Source: Anopheles merus | Taxonomy: Eukaryota > Arthropoda > Insecta > Diptera > Culicidae | DNA: 64,000 bases | Direction: 5' to 3' | Assembly (NCBI RefSeq): GCF_017562075.2 | Contig: NC_054085.1 | Location: 7,733,259 to 7,797,258, forward strand | Program-made: the position numbers and the translations under genes | The notes under the pieces: generated by a model | The model's database searches: none | What the model saw: the letters and a program-made list of their open reading frames with translations, nothing else | Told to the model about the DNA's origin: nothing | Shown here: positions 24,901 through 37,560 of the stretch, piece by piece | Layout of the letters: every line of letters begins with the position of its first letter | Position numbering within the stretch: the stretch's first letter is position 1

Positions 24901-27900
24901 GCGCTATCTCGTCATCAAGTATCCGACGCGCCGAATCGCGAAAGAGTGGATGACGCACATGAAGCGGGTAGCGAACGAGAGTGCACGCGATTTTACGCTG
25001 CCGAATCCGCACCAATCGTTTGCTCCGTCGCGGCCGGGAGTGCAGGCGGGGTGGTTTGTGGACGGTGCCGGGTATATGAGTGCGGTGGCTGACGCGCTGG
25101 AGGGAGCGACGGAGGAAATCTTTATCACCGATTGGATGCTCAGTCCGGAGATTTACATGAAGCGGCCGGCGATCGATGGCGATTACTGGCGGTTGGATAA
25201 GATTTTGAAGCGCAAGGCGGAGCAGGGCATTAAGATCTTCGTGTTGCTGTTCAAGGAGCTGGACTTTGCGTTGGGCATTAACAGCTACTACAGCAAGGCG
25301 AAGCTGGTGGAGCAGCACGAAAATATTAAGGTAAGGACACACACACTTCCGGACGACATGACATTAAACAATAAATGAAAGTGTGGAAATCGATTCAGGA
25401 TCCTCCTGGATCGTCTTGTCCCTAGCGTCGAAGAGATAGTCGAAAACTATCAAAGAGGATTCCGAAACGGAATACAGACACGATACTAACCATCTCTTGA
25501 TCGACTTAAATGCTGCATAGTCAGGTTAAAACTATACGACACTATGAGCTCTTTTGGAATTCCGGCCAAACTGATGTGGCTAGTTAGAATGACTATGACC
25601 AACGTCACTTGTCAGGTGAAGATAGATGGAAAACTTTCAAGGTCTTTTGCTACCTCCAAAGGGCTGCACCAGGGCAGATGGACTTGCCTCTCTCCTATTT
25701 AACTTGGCGCTAGAGAGAGTCATCCGTGACTCTAGGGTGAAGACTTTGGGAACCATCTTCTATAAGTCAACCCAGATCCTAGGATAGATGGCCCCCTGTA
25801 GATGATGAGCCAGGGGGGGGGGATAGAGAGAGGGGTGCTAATGTTTCGTCAGTCTCAGGGCCTTAGTACCTAGTACTCTGTCAACTTTTATACCTACTGC
25901 ATACTATAGACTACCGATTTACGGGGTCCCTACATCAACGGAGCTCCAGGCGGTCGCCTAGTCCGCCAACCGTTAAATCCGCTGCTGCAGAGACCCTCGT
26001 ATTGCGTATTGGCAACATCAGCGACCCTACCAATAACAAATCCAAACTTACGTAGGCGTGACTGTGTGATAGGCCAAAGCACTTTTGAAGTCGTCCTAGA
26101 ATTCAGCTATCTCGGGTCAAAGGTCAGCAACGACAATAGCATGGTATCTGAGTTGCGCGCAAGGTTGCTGGCTGCCAACCGGTCTTTCTAAAGCCTGAGA
26201 CATCAGTTCAAAGAACTGTCGCGAAGGACGAATAGTACCTATATAGTACCGGTACTCACATACGCCTCTGAGACATGGACATTGTCCAAATCTGACGAAA
26301 CCCTCTTAGCCGCGTTCGAGAGGAAGATGCTCAGAAGGATCCTTGGCCCCGTATGTGTGGAAGGACAATGGAGAAGTCGCTATAATGACGAGCTATACGA
26401 GATGTTCGGCGACCTCACCGTGCAGCGTATCAAGCTCGCCAGGCTCCTGTGGGCTGACCATGTTGTACGCATGGAAATGGACGACCCAACCCGTAAAGTC
26501 TTTTTAGGCCGTCCACAAGGACAGAGGAGGCATGGTAGGCCCAAATTGAGGTGGCAAGATGGCGTGGAGGCGTCCGCAATTAAGGCTAGAATAACGTATT
26601 GGAAGACGAAGGCGCGAGACCGTGAGCGGTTTCAGACACTTCTGTGGCAAAGCGGTTCTAGCGCCGGATAATACTAATACTGTGAGGATTGATTTGGAGA
26701 ATCTCTTTGAACCGGATTTTTTTCTACAAAATTTTTGAGGATATTTGCCAGGATATTTTGTTAATCTTCCGCCAATAATTTAGAACTTTAAAATACTGAG
26801 CTTTCCGTGGGAAAACAAACAGTTCGATGGCTAGAAGATCTATCATATAATCCAGTTTCATTCAATGAACTTTTACCTAATCAGGTTTTTGCATCTCTCA
26901 ATCCGCACAGGTCATGCGCCATCCCGATCACGCTAGAGCTGGCATTCTGTTCTGGGCCCATCACGAGAAGCTGGTGATCATCGATCAAACGTACGCCTTT
27001 GTCGGCGGTATCGATTTGTGCTACGGCCGCTGGGACGACTATCAACATCGGCTAACCGATCTCGGCAGCATCTCCTCGTCGACGAACAGTTCCGCCAACA
27101 ATACGACCACCCGCAAACCGTCGACAGTGGTCGAGCTGGACGAGAACGGATCGGTGGCGAATTTGCTCAAATCAAGCAAAAACATTGCCATTGCCACGGC
27201 AGTCGATCGGCAGGCACCGGCGTCCGTGGCTGTAAAGCGCGCCGATACTACTCACCCTGCCGCCAAAGAGCCTGTGGCCGCGAATGGGAAGCAAAAGAAT
27301 CCGGCCGAAAAGAATCCGGAAGCCCCGGGAGCGATGGGTGACCCACCGGATAGGGTGCTGCAGGCAGCTGCCCTCGCACTAACTGATCAGCTACCGCTGG
27401 AGGAAAGAGACGAACTGCCGGAAAACATTAAGCAGAACACACCGGAAATGGAACGGCGTAACATTATGGGCATGATTAAGGATATGGGACGCGATTTGAA
27501 GAATCGTATCACGCTGTCGGAGCACCTGGACCATCCGCAAGGTACCGATGCGCTTGCATCGGGCGGTGCAACGGGCGGAGGCAGTGGGGTCAAGAGTAAT
27601 GTCGGCAGTCCGATCTATCTGTCCGAGGAGGAACGCCGCAAGAAGCAGCTGTACGGTGGGGAGAAGGGAGCACCGCTGGGCGATCTAGCCAGCCCGCAAC
27701 CGTTCAAGAACGCGGCAATCTTCGAGCTGGATGGGCAGGCAAAGCTGTGGATTGGGAAAGATTACATTAACTTCATCGTGAAGGACTTTACCAATCTCGA
27801 TTCACCGTATGCGGGTAAGTTCGGGGCTGTTGTGCAAGGTTGCTAAAGTCGGTGGAGCACTGTACTAACCGTCGGGTGTGTTCTTGCAGATTTGGTCGAC

Positions 27901-29279
27901 CGGACGACGACGGTACGTATGCCATGGCATGACGTTGCAACCGTCGTGCTGGGACAAGCGGCACGGGACGTTGCCCGCCACTTTATCGAACGATGGAACG
28001 CGGTCAAGCTGGAGAAGTGCCGTGAAAATGCCAACTTTCCGTACCTGCTGCCAAAGAGCTACAATGACATCCGCATAGATAGTAAGTTTCTGAACGTTCC
28101 GCTGCACCACGTCACCTGCCAGGTGTTGCGCAGTGCGTCGAGCTGGAACTGTGGCTTCATCGAGCCGGACTACGTGGAGCAGAGCATCCACGAGGCATAC
28201 GTGCAGACGATTTCCAAGGCGCAGCATTACATCTACATCGAGAACCAGTTCTTCATCAGCATGGAGCTGGGCAACAGTGTGGTGAAGAACCAAATATCGG
28301 AGTACCTGTTCAAGCGCATCGTGCGGGCCCACCGGGAGAAGAAGGTGTTCCGGGTGTACGTCGTGATGCCGCTGCTGCCCGGGTTCGAGGGCGATGTGGG
28401 CGGATCGTCGGGAATCTCGTTGCGAGCGATTACCCACTGGAACTATGCATCGATATCGAGGTAGGAACCATCACAGGTTGGAGGAAACACTTTATGTACT
28501 CACTTTATTTTGCTTTTCTGTATGTTTTAAAGAGGAAAATCATCTCTTCTCGAGCGGTTACGAGCAGCCGGCATCCAGAAACCGTGTGATTACATATCAT
28601 TCCACAGTCTGCGGACCAACTCGACACTGAACGGGATGCCCGTGACGGAGCTGATCTACGTCCATTCCAAGCTGCTGATTGCGGATGACAAGGTTGTGAT
28701 CTGTGGATCGGCCAACATCAACGATCGTTCGCTGCTGGGCAAACGAGACTCGGAAGTTTGTGTTATGATAACGGTAAGAAATCGCTGATTTACTAGCCAA
28801 TGGCAGGTTCTAGATTACTTTTCATTCTCTTTTCACAGGATGAATCTTTCGAAGAGGGTCGCATGAACGGTGAATCGTATCCGTGCGGCGTATACGCCGG
28901 CAAGCTGCGCAAGTTCCTGTTCCGCGAGCATCTCGGACTGCTGGAACCGGACCCGAAGCGGGCCCCAGTGGACGTGACGGATCCGGTAATTCACACCTTC
29001 TGGAATGACGTCTGGCGAAGGACGTCGCGCCGCAACACGCTCATCTACGACGAAGTGTTCCGCTGCATCCCATCCGATAATGTGCAGTCGTTCGCGATGA
29101 TGAAACGGTTTCTCGAGGACAAGAGTCTGCTACAGTCCAATCCGGAAGGGATACAGCAGGCCGTCGAACGGATCGAAGGCTATCTGGTGGATCTGCCGCT
29201 GAAGTTTCTCTGCAACGAGATACTTACACCGCCCAACACGAGCAAGGAAGGTATCATGCCCACTTACATGTGGACATAA
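21888..29279 (+). CDS. Pld: Phospholipase D (PX-PH-HKD class, PLD1/PLD2 type), complete
   Basis: Hydrolyses phosphatidylcholine to phosphatidic acid and choline at endomembranes and plasma membrane. Coding exons: 21888-21951 or 22889-22919, then 23454-23961, 24034-24223, 24292-24474, 24551-25330, 26911-27814, 27890-28460, 28608-28773 and 28839-29279. All junctions keep frame and have GT/AG ends, giving 1268 or 1257 residues. In the shorter form the PX domain covers about 150-300 (YTVKLTHGPFSWTIQKRYNH). The PH domain is about 345-475 (WSKWRNRWFFVKE) and is preceded by seven cysteines between 342 and 360, where PLD1 is palmitoylated. The first HKD motif is H582-x-K584-x4-D589 (HEKLVIID). The inter-HKD loop is about 611-835, rich in Ala, Asn and charged residues. 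LWIGKDYINFIVKDF precedes the second half. The second HKD is H1075-x-K1077-x4-D1082 (HSKLLIAD), followed by GSANINDRS. The C-terminus MWT fits the family's conserved end. All catalytic residues are intact. Confidence 0.95.
22889..22919 (+). CDS. Pld: Alternative first coding exon B of phospholipase D
   Basis: ATG in a good context (AAATCATGGC) opens 10 codons, MADEFEHLVS, and one extra base before the donor G|GTAAGA. Phase 1 again matches the acceptor at 23454 (MADEFEHLVS-D-QMSLSEIG). It lies inside the intron that follows exon A, so the two exons are alternatives, each probably with its own promoter. The GC-rich 22560-22880 stretch would be the 5' UTR or promoter for this form. Confidence 0.65.
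25390..26680 (+). mobile_element. Decayed LINE (non-LTR retrotransposon) in PLD intron
   Basis: Broken reverse-transcriptase sequence is visible in sense with the host gene. A frame near 25545-25730 gives a GIPAKL-like segment, then GLHQG (the usual GLRQGD region) and an FNLALERVI-like segment after frame shifts. The longest open part, 26282-26671, gives LAAFERKMLRRILGP, RIKLARLLWADHVVRM and GRPKLRWQDGVEASA. This is the typical C-terminal tail after the RT in several insect LINE families. Stops and shifts show it is dead. It occupies most of the 1580-bp intron between exons ending 25330 and starting 26911. Clade not assigned. Confidence 0.85.
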
Positions 29280-29840
29280 CCTACCCGGGTGTGCGTGTGT
29301 GTGTGTGGGTGAGTGTAATGAACTTCATCGTTTCTTCGGTCCACCCATTGTTCTATTTAGTGTACCTTCTATCTATTCCTTCTAACCATCACAACGTGCT
29401 GACTTCATGGGGGACAGCCAACCTGAACGACTTTTTGTTTTATATGTTAATTTTTTATTTGCTATTTATGTGCTCTCGTATTACGTATTAACGAACTATG
29501 TGAACAAACGGACTATTTTTTTAATTATTCACGAAACAAACAACCTCAGCGTAGGGTAGATTTTATGTGTGCAGGACACGCTCAAGAGCGTAACATTAGC
29601 ATGTAAGAAAAGCGGGTGTATGCTGCTCTACAAACTACACAGTATACACATTAAATTGTTCTTTCTGGTAGTATCCGAAGCACACATGGGGCTCAAACTG
29701 TTCAAGTGCAATTAAAAGAAAGAGGTCTGAAGAGAAGAAAAAAAAGCAGAAATTTAAGCGGAATGAAAGACAGATTGAATCATACAACAAAGATTTATAC
29801 AGAAACAAGGTTCAAAACCGAAAATAAAAATATTTAAATT
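29280..29840 (+). other. Probable 3' UTR of phospholipase D
   Basis: AT-rich sequence follows the stop codon. An AATAAA signal at 29823-29828 is a likely poly-A site. The end of the transcript is inferred from the signal only. Confidence 0.45.
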
Positions 29841-30428
29841 TTAATCAAAATGGAGTATACCAGCGCTGTTGGATCCGAATTAATGTTAAAATTACATTAT
29901 GTTTGTTTATTTTAGGAAGCAGGTGAAATAATTGCCTTGCGGCTGAGACAGAGAACGAAGAATATTATCCTATGTTATGTGAGCAAAGTATTTACCAAAA
30001 AAGCAATATGGTGAGGATGATCTACTAATTCTGAGCAATATGCTGCGGGCAACTACTAGTTCAAAAATCTATCAGAGTAAACTGCGACAGTGATCATTCA
30101 TCGCTCTTTCGCAGCAGACGAACAAAATCGGGCATTTTATGAGCTTGAAAAGTGCTCGATTTTGTTATGTGGACTGCTAGCGCCAGCTATTGCCGATAAA
30201 GAATAGGGTTCGTTTCTTCGCTCGCTATATCTAGTACTTAGTCTGACCGATAGGTGGCACTAGTATATATCGTCCACAAAATCATCGCCCAGGGTTGTTT
30301 TTCGATGTTTGCTGAACATTTTGTCTTTTCTCAAATAGGTTTATTCGTAGCACAATGAATGTTTTAAATAACATATAAAAAAAATTAATTCGAATTGTAT
30401 CATGCCACAAACAGAAGTCTTCCATGTA
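29841..30428. other. Intergenic DNA with no recognised feature
   Basis: AT-rich, with no coding frame and no element with clear ends. Confidence 0.35.
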
Positions 30429-30719
30429 CAGTGAAATCTCTCTGAAGTGAATCTTCAAGAGACCGTCAGCTTAGAGAGATATTCATGTTGAAGAAAACCA
30501 ATTAAGGTGTTGCTATGAACTATCCCAGAAACAGCGGGAAAAAACATGGCATCCTTTGACCAACATTTTTGTGAACTGTCATTCAAACATTCATCTTAGA
30601 GAATTTCGTATACAAAACCGCATATGCAGATTGAAGAACATTTGCCTTAGGGAGGCATTCATCTTGAAGAGACACAACATGTATGGAATATGACGGAATA
30701 TATACACTGTAGTTCAAAA
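30429..30719. mobile_element. Mariner-like MITE, family with copy at 60.4 kb
   Basis: Starts CAGTGAAATCTCTCTGAAGT after TA and ends CACTG before TA, fitting a TA-duplicating element. Inside it shares long phrases with 60416-60713: GACCGTCAGCTTAGAGAGA-type, TTTTTGTGAACTG and ATTCATCTTAGAGAATTTCG. The right end matches the left only over the last five bases, so this copy is eroded. No coding capacity. Confidence 0.65.
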
Positions 30720-32700
30720 TATTCATCGGCGTTGAACTAACCTCTGCTAACGCAATTGTTGGTATAGGCTAGTCGCTGGTTTTTCTTGAGATTCATTAAT
30801 AAATGTCCTGGGAAAAATAACAATTTCTCCCCAAAGAAGCCAGCTGAATATAAACGTGTAAAGTAACCCCTTAAGATCATGTTCTCATGACGATAATTCG
30901 TGTTTTTATATCCGTAAAATTGGCTTTCAAAAACAAATACCGTATTTAAGCGTGTGTTTTAGGTAAAACAATGACCAAAATCAGATCGAGAGCGTCGTTA
31001 TACACGTGTAGTAACTTTTGAAATGTAATGCAGTGCAATTGATGTAGATAGTAATGATGAGGATGACCGAATTGATAGTTCGTTTGAAACATCAAATATA
31101 ATGACGTGATCGAACATTTCTGTGAATTGTTATGCAAATCATTAATAACCAAAATGTTGTGAATATTTGATCAAATTAAAAGCATTATTTTTTCAGAAAT
31201 TTTGAACATTTCTTCCTTATACACGGCAAGTAATATACGCAAAAATTCGGTTCGTGTGTTGCAGGTTTCTTACTTGATTTTATGTTTCTATTTATTGTTG
31301 TTATGTTGTTTTACACTCATGCTAATTTGCAAATAATTTTGTTTTCTACTCTAGTCTTTGGTTTTAATGATGTTAAAGTAAATTTATTTAATTTATTTTA
31401 TTTATTTAATTTGATTGTTTTTTCCTTATGATCTCTGAATTCAGTAACTCACGTTTATTCACTTAAACCGCATGCTTATTAGTTGAACTGTCAGCTACGG
31501 TTACCTATTGAACAATCAACTAAAAATCATGCAAATCAAGCTGCATTCTCGACATGCATAATCAAGTGCATACACAATCTTATCTGCTTCATTGTTCAAG
31601 GCAATTTGTTTTTGGTATTGGTGCAATAAAAACGTGTTTCAATTTTTTTTAGTATTTCTTACTTAACTACGTTTCATATTTTGTTAATTAGATTCATCCT
31701 ACTACACGTGTAGTCACCATACATTGTACCATAACGTAACATTTATGGTTTTCTAAACATGGCTACTTGGGTCAATTCAAATACATTGCGCCATATCCAA
31801 GAAACAGAGACAGAAGATAAATTTCACCCTAGCAACGAATAGAAAAAAAGTGGAATCTATAGCGTAAAGTGCATTTGAGAGAGTTGGTGAAAATAATGCT
31901 CGCAAAACATCGCGATGGGACGAGCATTACATTTTCATAGCCAAAAGTAAGTAACTTCAATAAAAAAAATGTGTAAAAAAAACATACATTTTGAAGCATT
32001 AATGTACTACATTGTTGACTCTACATGATCGATACAATAATCTTAAAAATTACATAATCTTAAAAATGGTTGACTTTCTTTTAGTACACCTATTACACTG
32101 AAATGAAGATGTTCTAGCCATTCTATCCTCCATACACGTACATTGATTGGTGGTGATTAAAATTATAGCAACATTTTTGGAACTTCTTTCCTCTTCTTTA
32201 CAGCAAGTAATTTAAAAAAACTAGAAATAAATCAAAGGAATAATTATAATTCTTTTTGACCATTTTCTCCTTCGGTTACATTTAATTGTTGTTATGAGAA
32301 TATGTCTTCTGATACTAAAATTAACTATCTACGGTGATTTAGCAACACACCAATTCTCCATATTACACGCCCACAGATTATCGTGTTTTCATGCGTTAAC
32401 ATTACAGCAACATCACACGGTAATGATCAGATTCATGTACGCACAGGCAACATAAAGAATGAATGAAGTGATGAAGGGCCATTACGAGATGAGCAGCATT
32501 CCCAAAATGAAATAAGCAACAACAAAAAAATGCAAAACAAACAAACCGAAAAAAAACCGTCCCACTAGCACTACCGACCGACCACCAAAATTCGAGCCAA
32601 GGCAAAGGTTAATGTTTTCTTTTTCACGTTCGGGGTCGATATATATATTTTTTTCGCTCGCTATCTTTCCCTTTTGCCGTTTCTGCCCACAGTTTGTTGG
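30720..32700. other. AT-rich non-coding DNA
   Basis: No gene-like frame. Small direct repeats such as TCTTAAAAATTACATAA near 32040 only. Confidence 0.35.
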
Positions 32701-33260
32701 GTCGCTGTTTTTATTTTTTTGGCAACGATGACCGACGGGTAAGTAAGTGAGCAATTTTTTTCACGGTCAGCTTACCGGTATTGATCGTGGCTGGGTTTGA
32801 CGAGGACGAGAAGGGGTGATGTAGTGGGCATGATGCCGGTAGTAGTAGTAGTTCGTCAGTTTGTTGGCCCCGTTGGCCCGCTGCCGAAAACAGCAAAAGC
32901 GCGTTTAAATTGTGGTGCAGCAGCGGAACAGCGCGGGCTGGGAGGGATCCATGCTTCGCGCATTATGTCAGCAGCCGCGACAACCAGACAAAGGCCACCA
33001 GACACAGACACCACCGGGCACATGCACGACCGTACAGCAAAGGAAGGGAAGGGATGTGCTCACACAAGAGCGTCGCTGGCGTTGTGTGGCGCTTTGCATT
33101 TGTTTTGCTTTTGCTTTCGGTTGGATTGGAAAATGGAAGCGGAGGGAATGAATGGTGAAACACCACGCCACGCCACGCCAAAATCAAAAGCTCAACAATG
33201 CAGTAAGCGAATTTGCATTCTGTTTTGAGCGGTGTGAGTGAACGTGTGTGTGTAGTATGC
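32700..33260. other. GC-rich island of unknown role
   Basis: Several overlapping open frames on both strands reflect composition. None gives a recognisable protein. The edges are sharp against AT-rich flanks, so a regulatory or untranslated-exon role is possible. Confidence 0.3.
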
Positions 33261-33518
33261 AGTGTGAGGGGTTTTTATGATTGTTATTCAATGCGCTCGG
33301 TGCAGTTTGAACGAATGTAATTGTTTTTTTTTTTCCTTTTTCCATCACTAGAGACGGATACATTTAAAGCAATTAAAATCAACTTATGAACTTGAAACAA
33401 ATAATGGTAATTAATCTTTTTTTTGTCTAAATTCTGAAGCTTGATAACGATTTACATAATTATATTTTATATAATTTGTATAGCTCTTTACAGCAACGCA
33501 AAGCCCTCGTTGTTAATA

Positions 33519-33740
33519 CAGTTTATTCCCGAGATACGCATTTTATGTGTTCTCGAAGAATACGCGTGACTCGAATATCCACGTTTGTCGAATTCCACGT
33601 TTTTCAGCTAAAATAAATTTGATTGCTCGGAATTTTTGATTAAATTTTTTTCATTTCTATTTACTTTGTCATTTATTTGATACAATTCGAGTAAAAAATC
33701 AGATATTTTTGGCTTTCAAGAGAATCCTCTTTTTTTTTTT
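33519..33740. mobile_element. Truncated mariner-like MITE
   Basis: Begins TACAGTTTATTCCCGAGATA, close to the end of the MITE at 54058 (TACAGGTATTCCCCGATATA), and shares CGAATATCC phrases with 11440-11560. No matching right end was found. It adjoins the pogo-like copy that follows. Confidence 0.45.
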
Positions 33741-33744
33741 AGCA

Positions 33745-34039
33745 AAAATGTAGATTTTACTGCTTTGAATCCACTAGTTTTATGATTAATTCATCTTGAA
33801 TCAATCGATAAATCGTTAGTAGAATATTATTTTAATCAATAACTAAAGGTTTAACAACTTTTCATGACCAAAAATGAATTTCGAAAATAAAACTAGACAC
33901 TACAGAGCTGCACAAAAACTGGTTGTTCACTTGACTATCGCTGCAAATGTTCGCTGTACGTTTGAACAGCTGTCTCATTTATGCGCACGGTTAAGGCGCC
34001 CGCCGGTTAATCCGCCCCCGGATAATCGACGTTCTACTG
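33745..34039. mobile_element. Second copy of the pogo-like MITE, opposite orientation, without the nested insertions
   Basis: Its right end is the complement of CAGTAGAACGTCGATTATC and abuts TA at 34040-34041. The body matches 10816-11340 in reverse, with shared phrases TTGAACAGCTGT, ACGGTTAA and CACTAGTTTTATGATTAATT. It has no SINE piece and no MITE where the copy at 10816-11426 does. The far end is missing or fused to 33519-33740. Confidence 0.75.
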
Positions 34040-34683
34040 TATAGATGGAAATTGTAATACTTCGAATTTACTTGTAATCTGTTTATAAATTTAATTTACA
34101 TTTTATTACAAATTTAATACAAATTTTATTTAATTTATATACAAGATAAACAAAGCCACCAACAGCGCCTTGTAAAAAATGCAAAATGAAAAAAAGACAT
34201 GTAAGGATCAAAATATCCATAATGAGTTAAAAACAAGAAAGCAAAGTCTTTCAATTCGTATTGATTTAATAAAACGTTTTAATAATGTAATAATGTTTAA
34301 ATGACTGAAATATATTATAGAACTATAATTAGCCATCTCCACAGGTCATTAAATAAGAACAAAAATTATTTAGATTGTTTAAAATATGCATTAGTGAGTT
34401 TGAGTAATCTTAAGAGAAGATGACGAGAAGCTGATCGAACGATTAATAGACATAAATTCAAAACATAAACAACAAAAAAAGGTACCTTGCAGTCGTCATA
34501 TCTTCCGTTTTAGCTTTCCTTTAAATTCATTTTTGGATTTTATAAAAAGTAGCATAAATTTGGTTGTTTGACTATTTTTAGATGATTATTTAGAAGGAAG
34601 CAACTTCTCAATTGATTTAATGGTGCAAAAAGAATGAAAATTTATTTTTATTTAAGAAATGAGGAAAGTAGGAAAGCAGCTTT

Positions 34684-34763
34684 TTCTTTGGCACAACAAC
34701 CGATATCGGCCAAGGCCGGCCTGTACCACGTTGTTGAGTCGTATTGCACCGTCAGACCGGGAA
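34684..34763 (-). mobile_element. SINE remnant with internal deletion
   Basis: TTTGGCACAACAACCGATAT and CAAGGCCGGCCTGTACCAC match the 3' part of the SINE family. This is followed directly by GTTGTTGAGTCGTATTGCAC from its 5' part, so the middle third is deleted. Confidence 0.6.
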
Positions 34764-36035
34764 AGCAAATAGCAAACTGCTAAAAATAGAAAAAATAGTA
34801 AAAATCTTAATTATTGTCTTTGTTGATTTAAAACAATAGAAGTATGATTTTCGCTCTTGTAACATTTTACTTAAATTTTTATTTTCTTTTTTTAATTTTT
34901 TATCAACATTTTAATTAATTCATTTGGTTCTGTTATGTTCAATGCTTGTCTCGTTTTAACAAGAATTATAAAAGTACATGATCTTTTCTCCTTTGCTTCC
35001 ACCAATCAGTTTAATCAAGTTAATTTATTCCTTTTTCACAATACAGGAGACACCGAAAGACACGTGTTCGAGCACGGCGAAGAGCTTTTGCATTCTAATC
35101 TCTCGATTAGTAGTGCTGTTCGATGCTACTACTCTTCTCTCTTTTCTCTCTATTGCATTCTCTTGCGCTCTGTGGCTTTATGTATTCAGAGCTTCGAGGA
35201 TATTTTAAGGTGGCAACTGCCAACGTGCCGGTTCAGCAGCCCAGACAGAACCCATTTGGGGGAAATTTTATTAGTTTACTCACCTTTCAAGCTTTCGAAC
35301 GTTGCCGCTTCCTGGCGCTTTTGTCGTGTGTTGGGAATATGTTTTCGTTGCAAGTTCTTGTTCTTCTTGCAATTTTATCCGATTTCCCACCCCCGGGCAG
35401 GGACGGCTAAAAGGGAAACAAAGTGAACACGTGAAGGACAACATTGTTTGTAGCGTGATAGTAACAAAAAGTAAACTTGCAAACTGAACCTGATGGTGGC
35501 TAGACGGTTCGAATGGTGTTAACTATATAGCAGCTTTATCGGTTAACATTGACATAGATCGCTGGGGCGAAGTGGATGGGTGCCTGATGGGATTTCAGGT
35601 GAATTATAAGGTTCGAGAAAGGCGGCATGCAGCTAGCATCATTGGCAGAGTAACACGAGTCGGATATTGAATAAATGGTATGGTGAACAGAGTGGTGCAT
35701 TATGTTCATCATCCGTGACAAACATTGGAGAAGTAGTTTTTATTAATACATTTGAAAAGGCTTGAATGAATGAATAATGAATAAAAAAAACAGGAGCAGT
35801 AATTTTGAGGAACACCAAAATTTTCAATATAATCAATATAATATATTTCAATATAATACAATAAAATCAATTATTATGTATACCAGTATTTTTCATATAT
35901 ACATAAAGTAATTTTTTTATGTAAATAAACATAGATGCAAGCTTCTTTTTTTTAAAGTTTATTTCACATTGGTTTTAGTTGTCCAAACGTAAATTCAATA
36001 ATATATGAACTAATTAACTAATTTTAATACACAAA
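34764..36035. other. Mixed non-coding DNA with a small GC-richer stretch
   Basis: The frames between 34935 and 35490 are short and overlap in all three phases, with no family likeness. Confidence 0.35.
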
Positions 36036-36114
36036 AAATAAAATAAATAAATAAATAAAATAAAATAAATAAAAAATAAAATAAATAAATAAAATAAATA
36101 AATAATAAATAATA

Positions 36115-36189
<75 letters not shown>

Positions 36190-36428
36190 ATGAATCGATA
36201 AATAAATAAATAAAAAACAAATAAGAAATTAATAAATAATAAATTTATTTAATTAACAAATTAAGTAATTGATAAATTGGGAAATAAATTAATAAATAAC
36301 TAATTTAAATATGGTAATAAATCAATCAATAAATTACCATGACTTAAATGAATAAACTAATAAATAAATAAACAAACATTTAAACAAAAAACAAATTATA
36401 AAGGTAACTGTAAATAAATAAACAAAAA
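36036..36428. repeat. (AAAT)n-rich tract
   Basis: Nearly pure AAAT repeat between about 36036 and 36214, then an imperfect AT-rich continuation. Frames rich in Ile, Tyr, Leu and Phe on the minus strand are translations of this repeat. Confidence 0.92.
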
Positions 36429-36476
36429 AGAATCAAAACACAAAACAATTTTTATATTGTTTTATGTTTTGATTCT
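36429..36476. repeat. Short hairpin with 21-bp arms
   Basis: AGAATCAAAACACAAAACAA (arm start) pairs with the complement reading TGTTTTATGTTTTGATTCT across a six-base loop, with one mismatch in 21. It lies at the end of the AT-rich tract. Confidence 0.75.
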
Positions 36477-36899
36477 ACAAACATCACATCAACAAACTAT
36501 TATAAACATATGAACATAAAAATAGAAATAATATTACAAATAATCACATTAGCGAACCAAAGATGAAACAAAGTATAGATGAAGTAACATTGAATATCAA
36601 TAAAACACAGAAAAAATGTAAAACAAGAAACTGAATGTTCAAGGATTGAGAAACAAAATATGATAACGATACGAATTATAATTAACTTTTAGGGAACAAA
36701 ACAAAAGTATACCTTAATGGACGAAAAAAAGAATAAAATAATAAGCAAAATGAACAAATGAATTGATAAAACAACCACCATAAACCAAACCAAAAGTCGA
36801 TCAATATCAGCGATGAAACAAGGCAATCAATAAGCCTCCTAAAAATATGATAATAACAATAGCAAACAAACATCAAAAGGAAAATGGTACAAATGAAGA

Positions 36900-37560
36900 T
36901 AAATGTTCCTATTTCATTGCATTAATTTGTTTAAGTTTTCCTCCTTTCCCCGGATAATGCTACACCACCTAGAACGTACACACACGTGGCTGACAGTGGT
37001 GCATCAGTTTCCTTGCTTGATACGCCTCCTGTCCCGAAACTCCGTAAACTATATTTATGCTGCCCACGTTCCCAGTTTATGCGTTCCATCCATTCCCATT
37101 CCACGGAGTAGGGACAGAGGAACTGCCCCCATATCCTCGTGCCCTGTTGTATGTGTGTGCTTTGTTGTGGCGGCGGCATGTTTTCGCTTTCGTGCGTGAC
37201 GCTAGGCGGACACGGCACGACATGCATACATATGTTGCACACAGCAGCACCGGACAGTTTTGTCCGGAACGAACTCGGTTCGCACCAACTCGGTCAGTGA
37301 CTTTAGCGGAGTCTCTAGAAACCAGTCGGTGGGACAATTCTTTTTTGTTGTGTGTGTACATTTGCTTGCTTTCTTTGCTGCTTTGGTTTGCTCCTGTCTA
37401 TCAGCGATTAATCCATCGGCAATGGTACGGTGGTACGGTGTCCGGTTCTCTTTCAGATTCTTCTACAGAGCAGTTAATGCAGGATATGAAATAACTTATT
37501 GTATTGCGGCAGATGTTACCGCACTGGTAGCGTAACGCACGTGGTTGGGTTGCAGAAGAG
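36900..37560. other. GC-richer island of unknown role
   Basis: Overlapping open frames on both strands, none recognised. Composition contrasts with the AT-rich flanks. Confidence 0.3.

Noticed and set aside
24821..25342. 173-codon minus-strand frame
   Set aside because: It is a shadow of PLD exon 24551-25330, which has clear PH and catalytic sequence.
26282..26671. 129-codon frame as an independent gene
   Set aside because: It is the tail of a decayed LINE within a PLD intron; the upstream RT part is broken by stops and shifts.
27865..28437. 190-codon minus-strand frame
   Set aside because: It is antisense to PLD exon 27890-28460.
36014..36220. Ile/Tyr/Phe-rich membrane-like frame
   Set aside because: It comes from the AAAT repeat.
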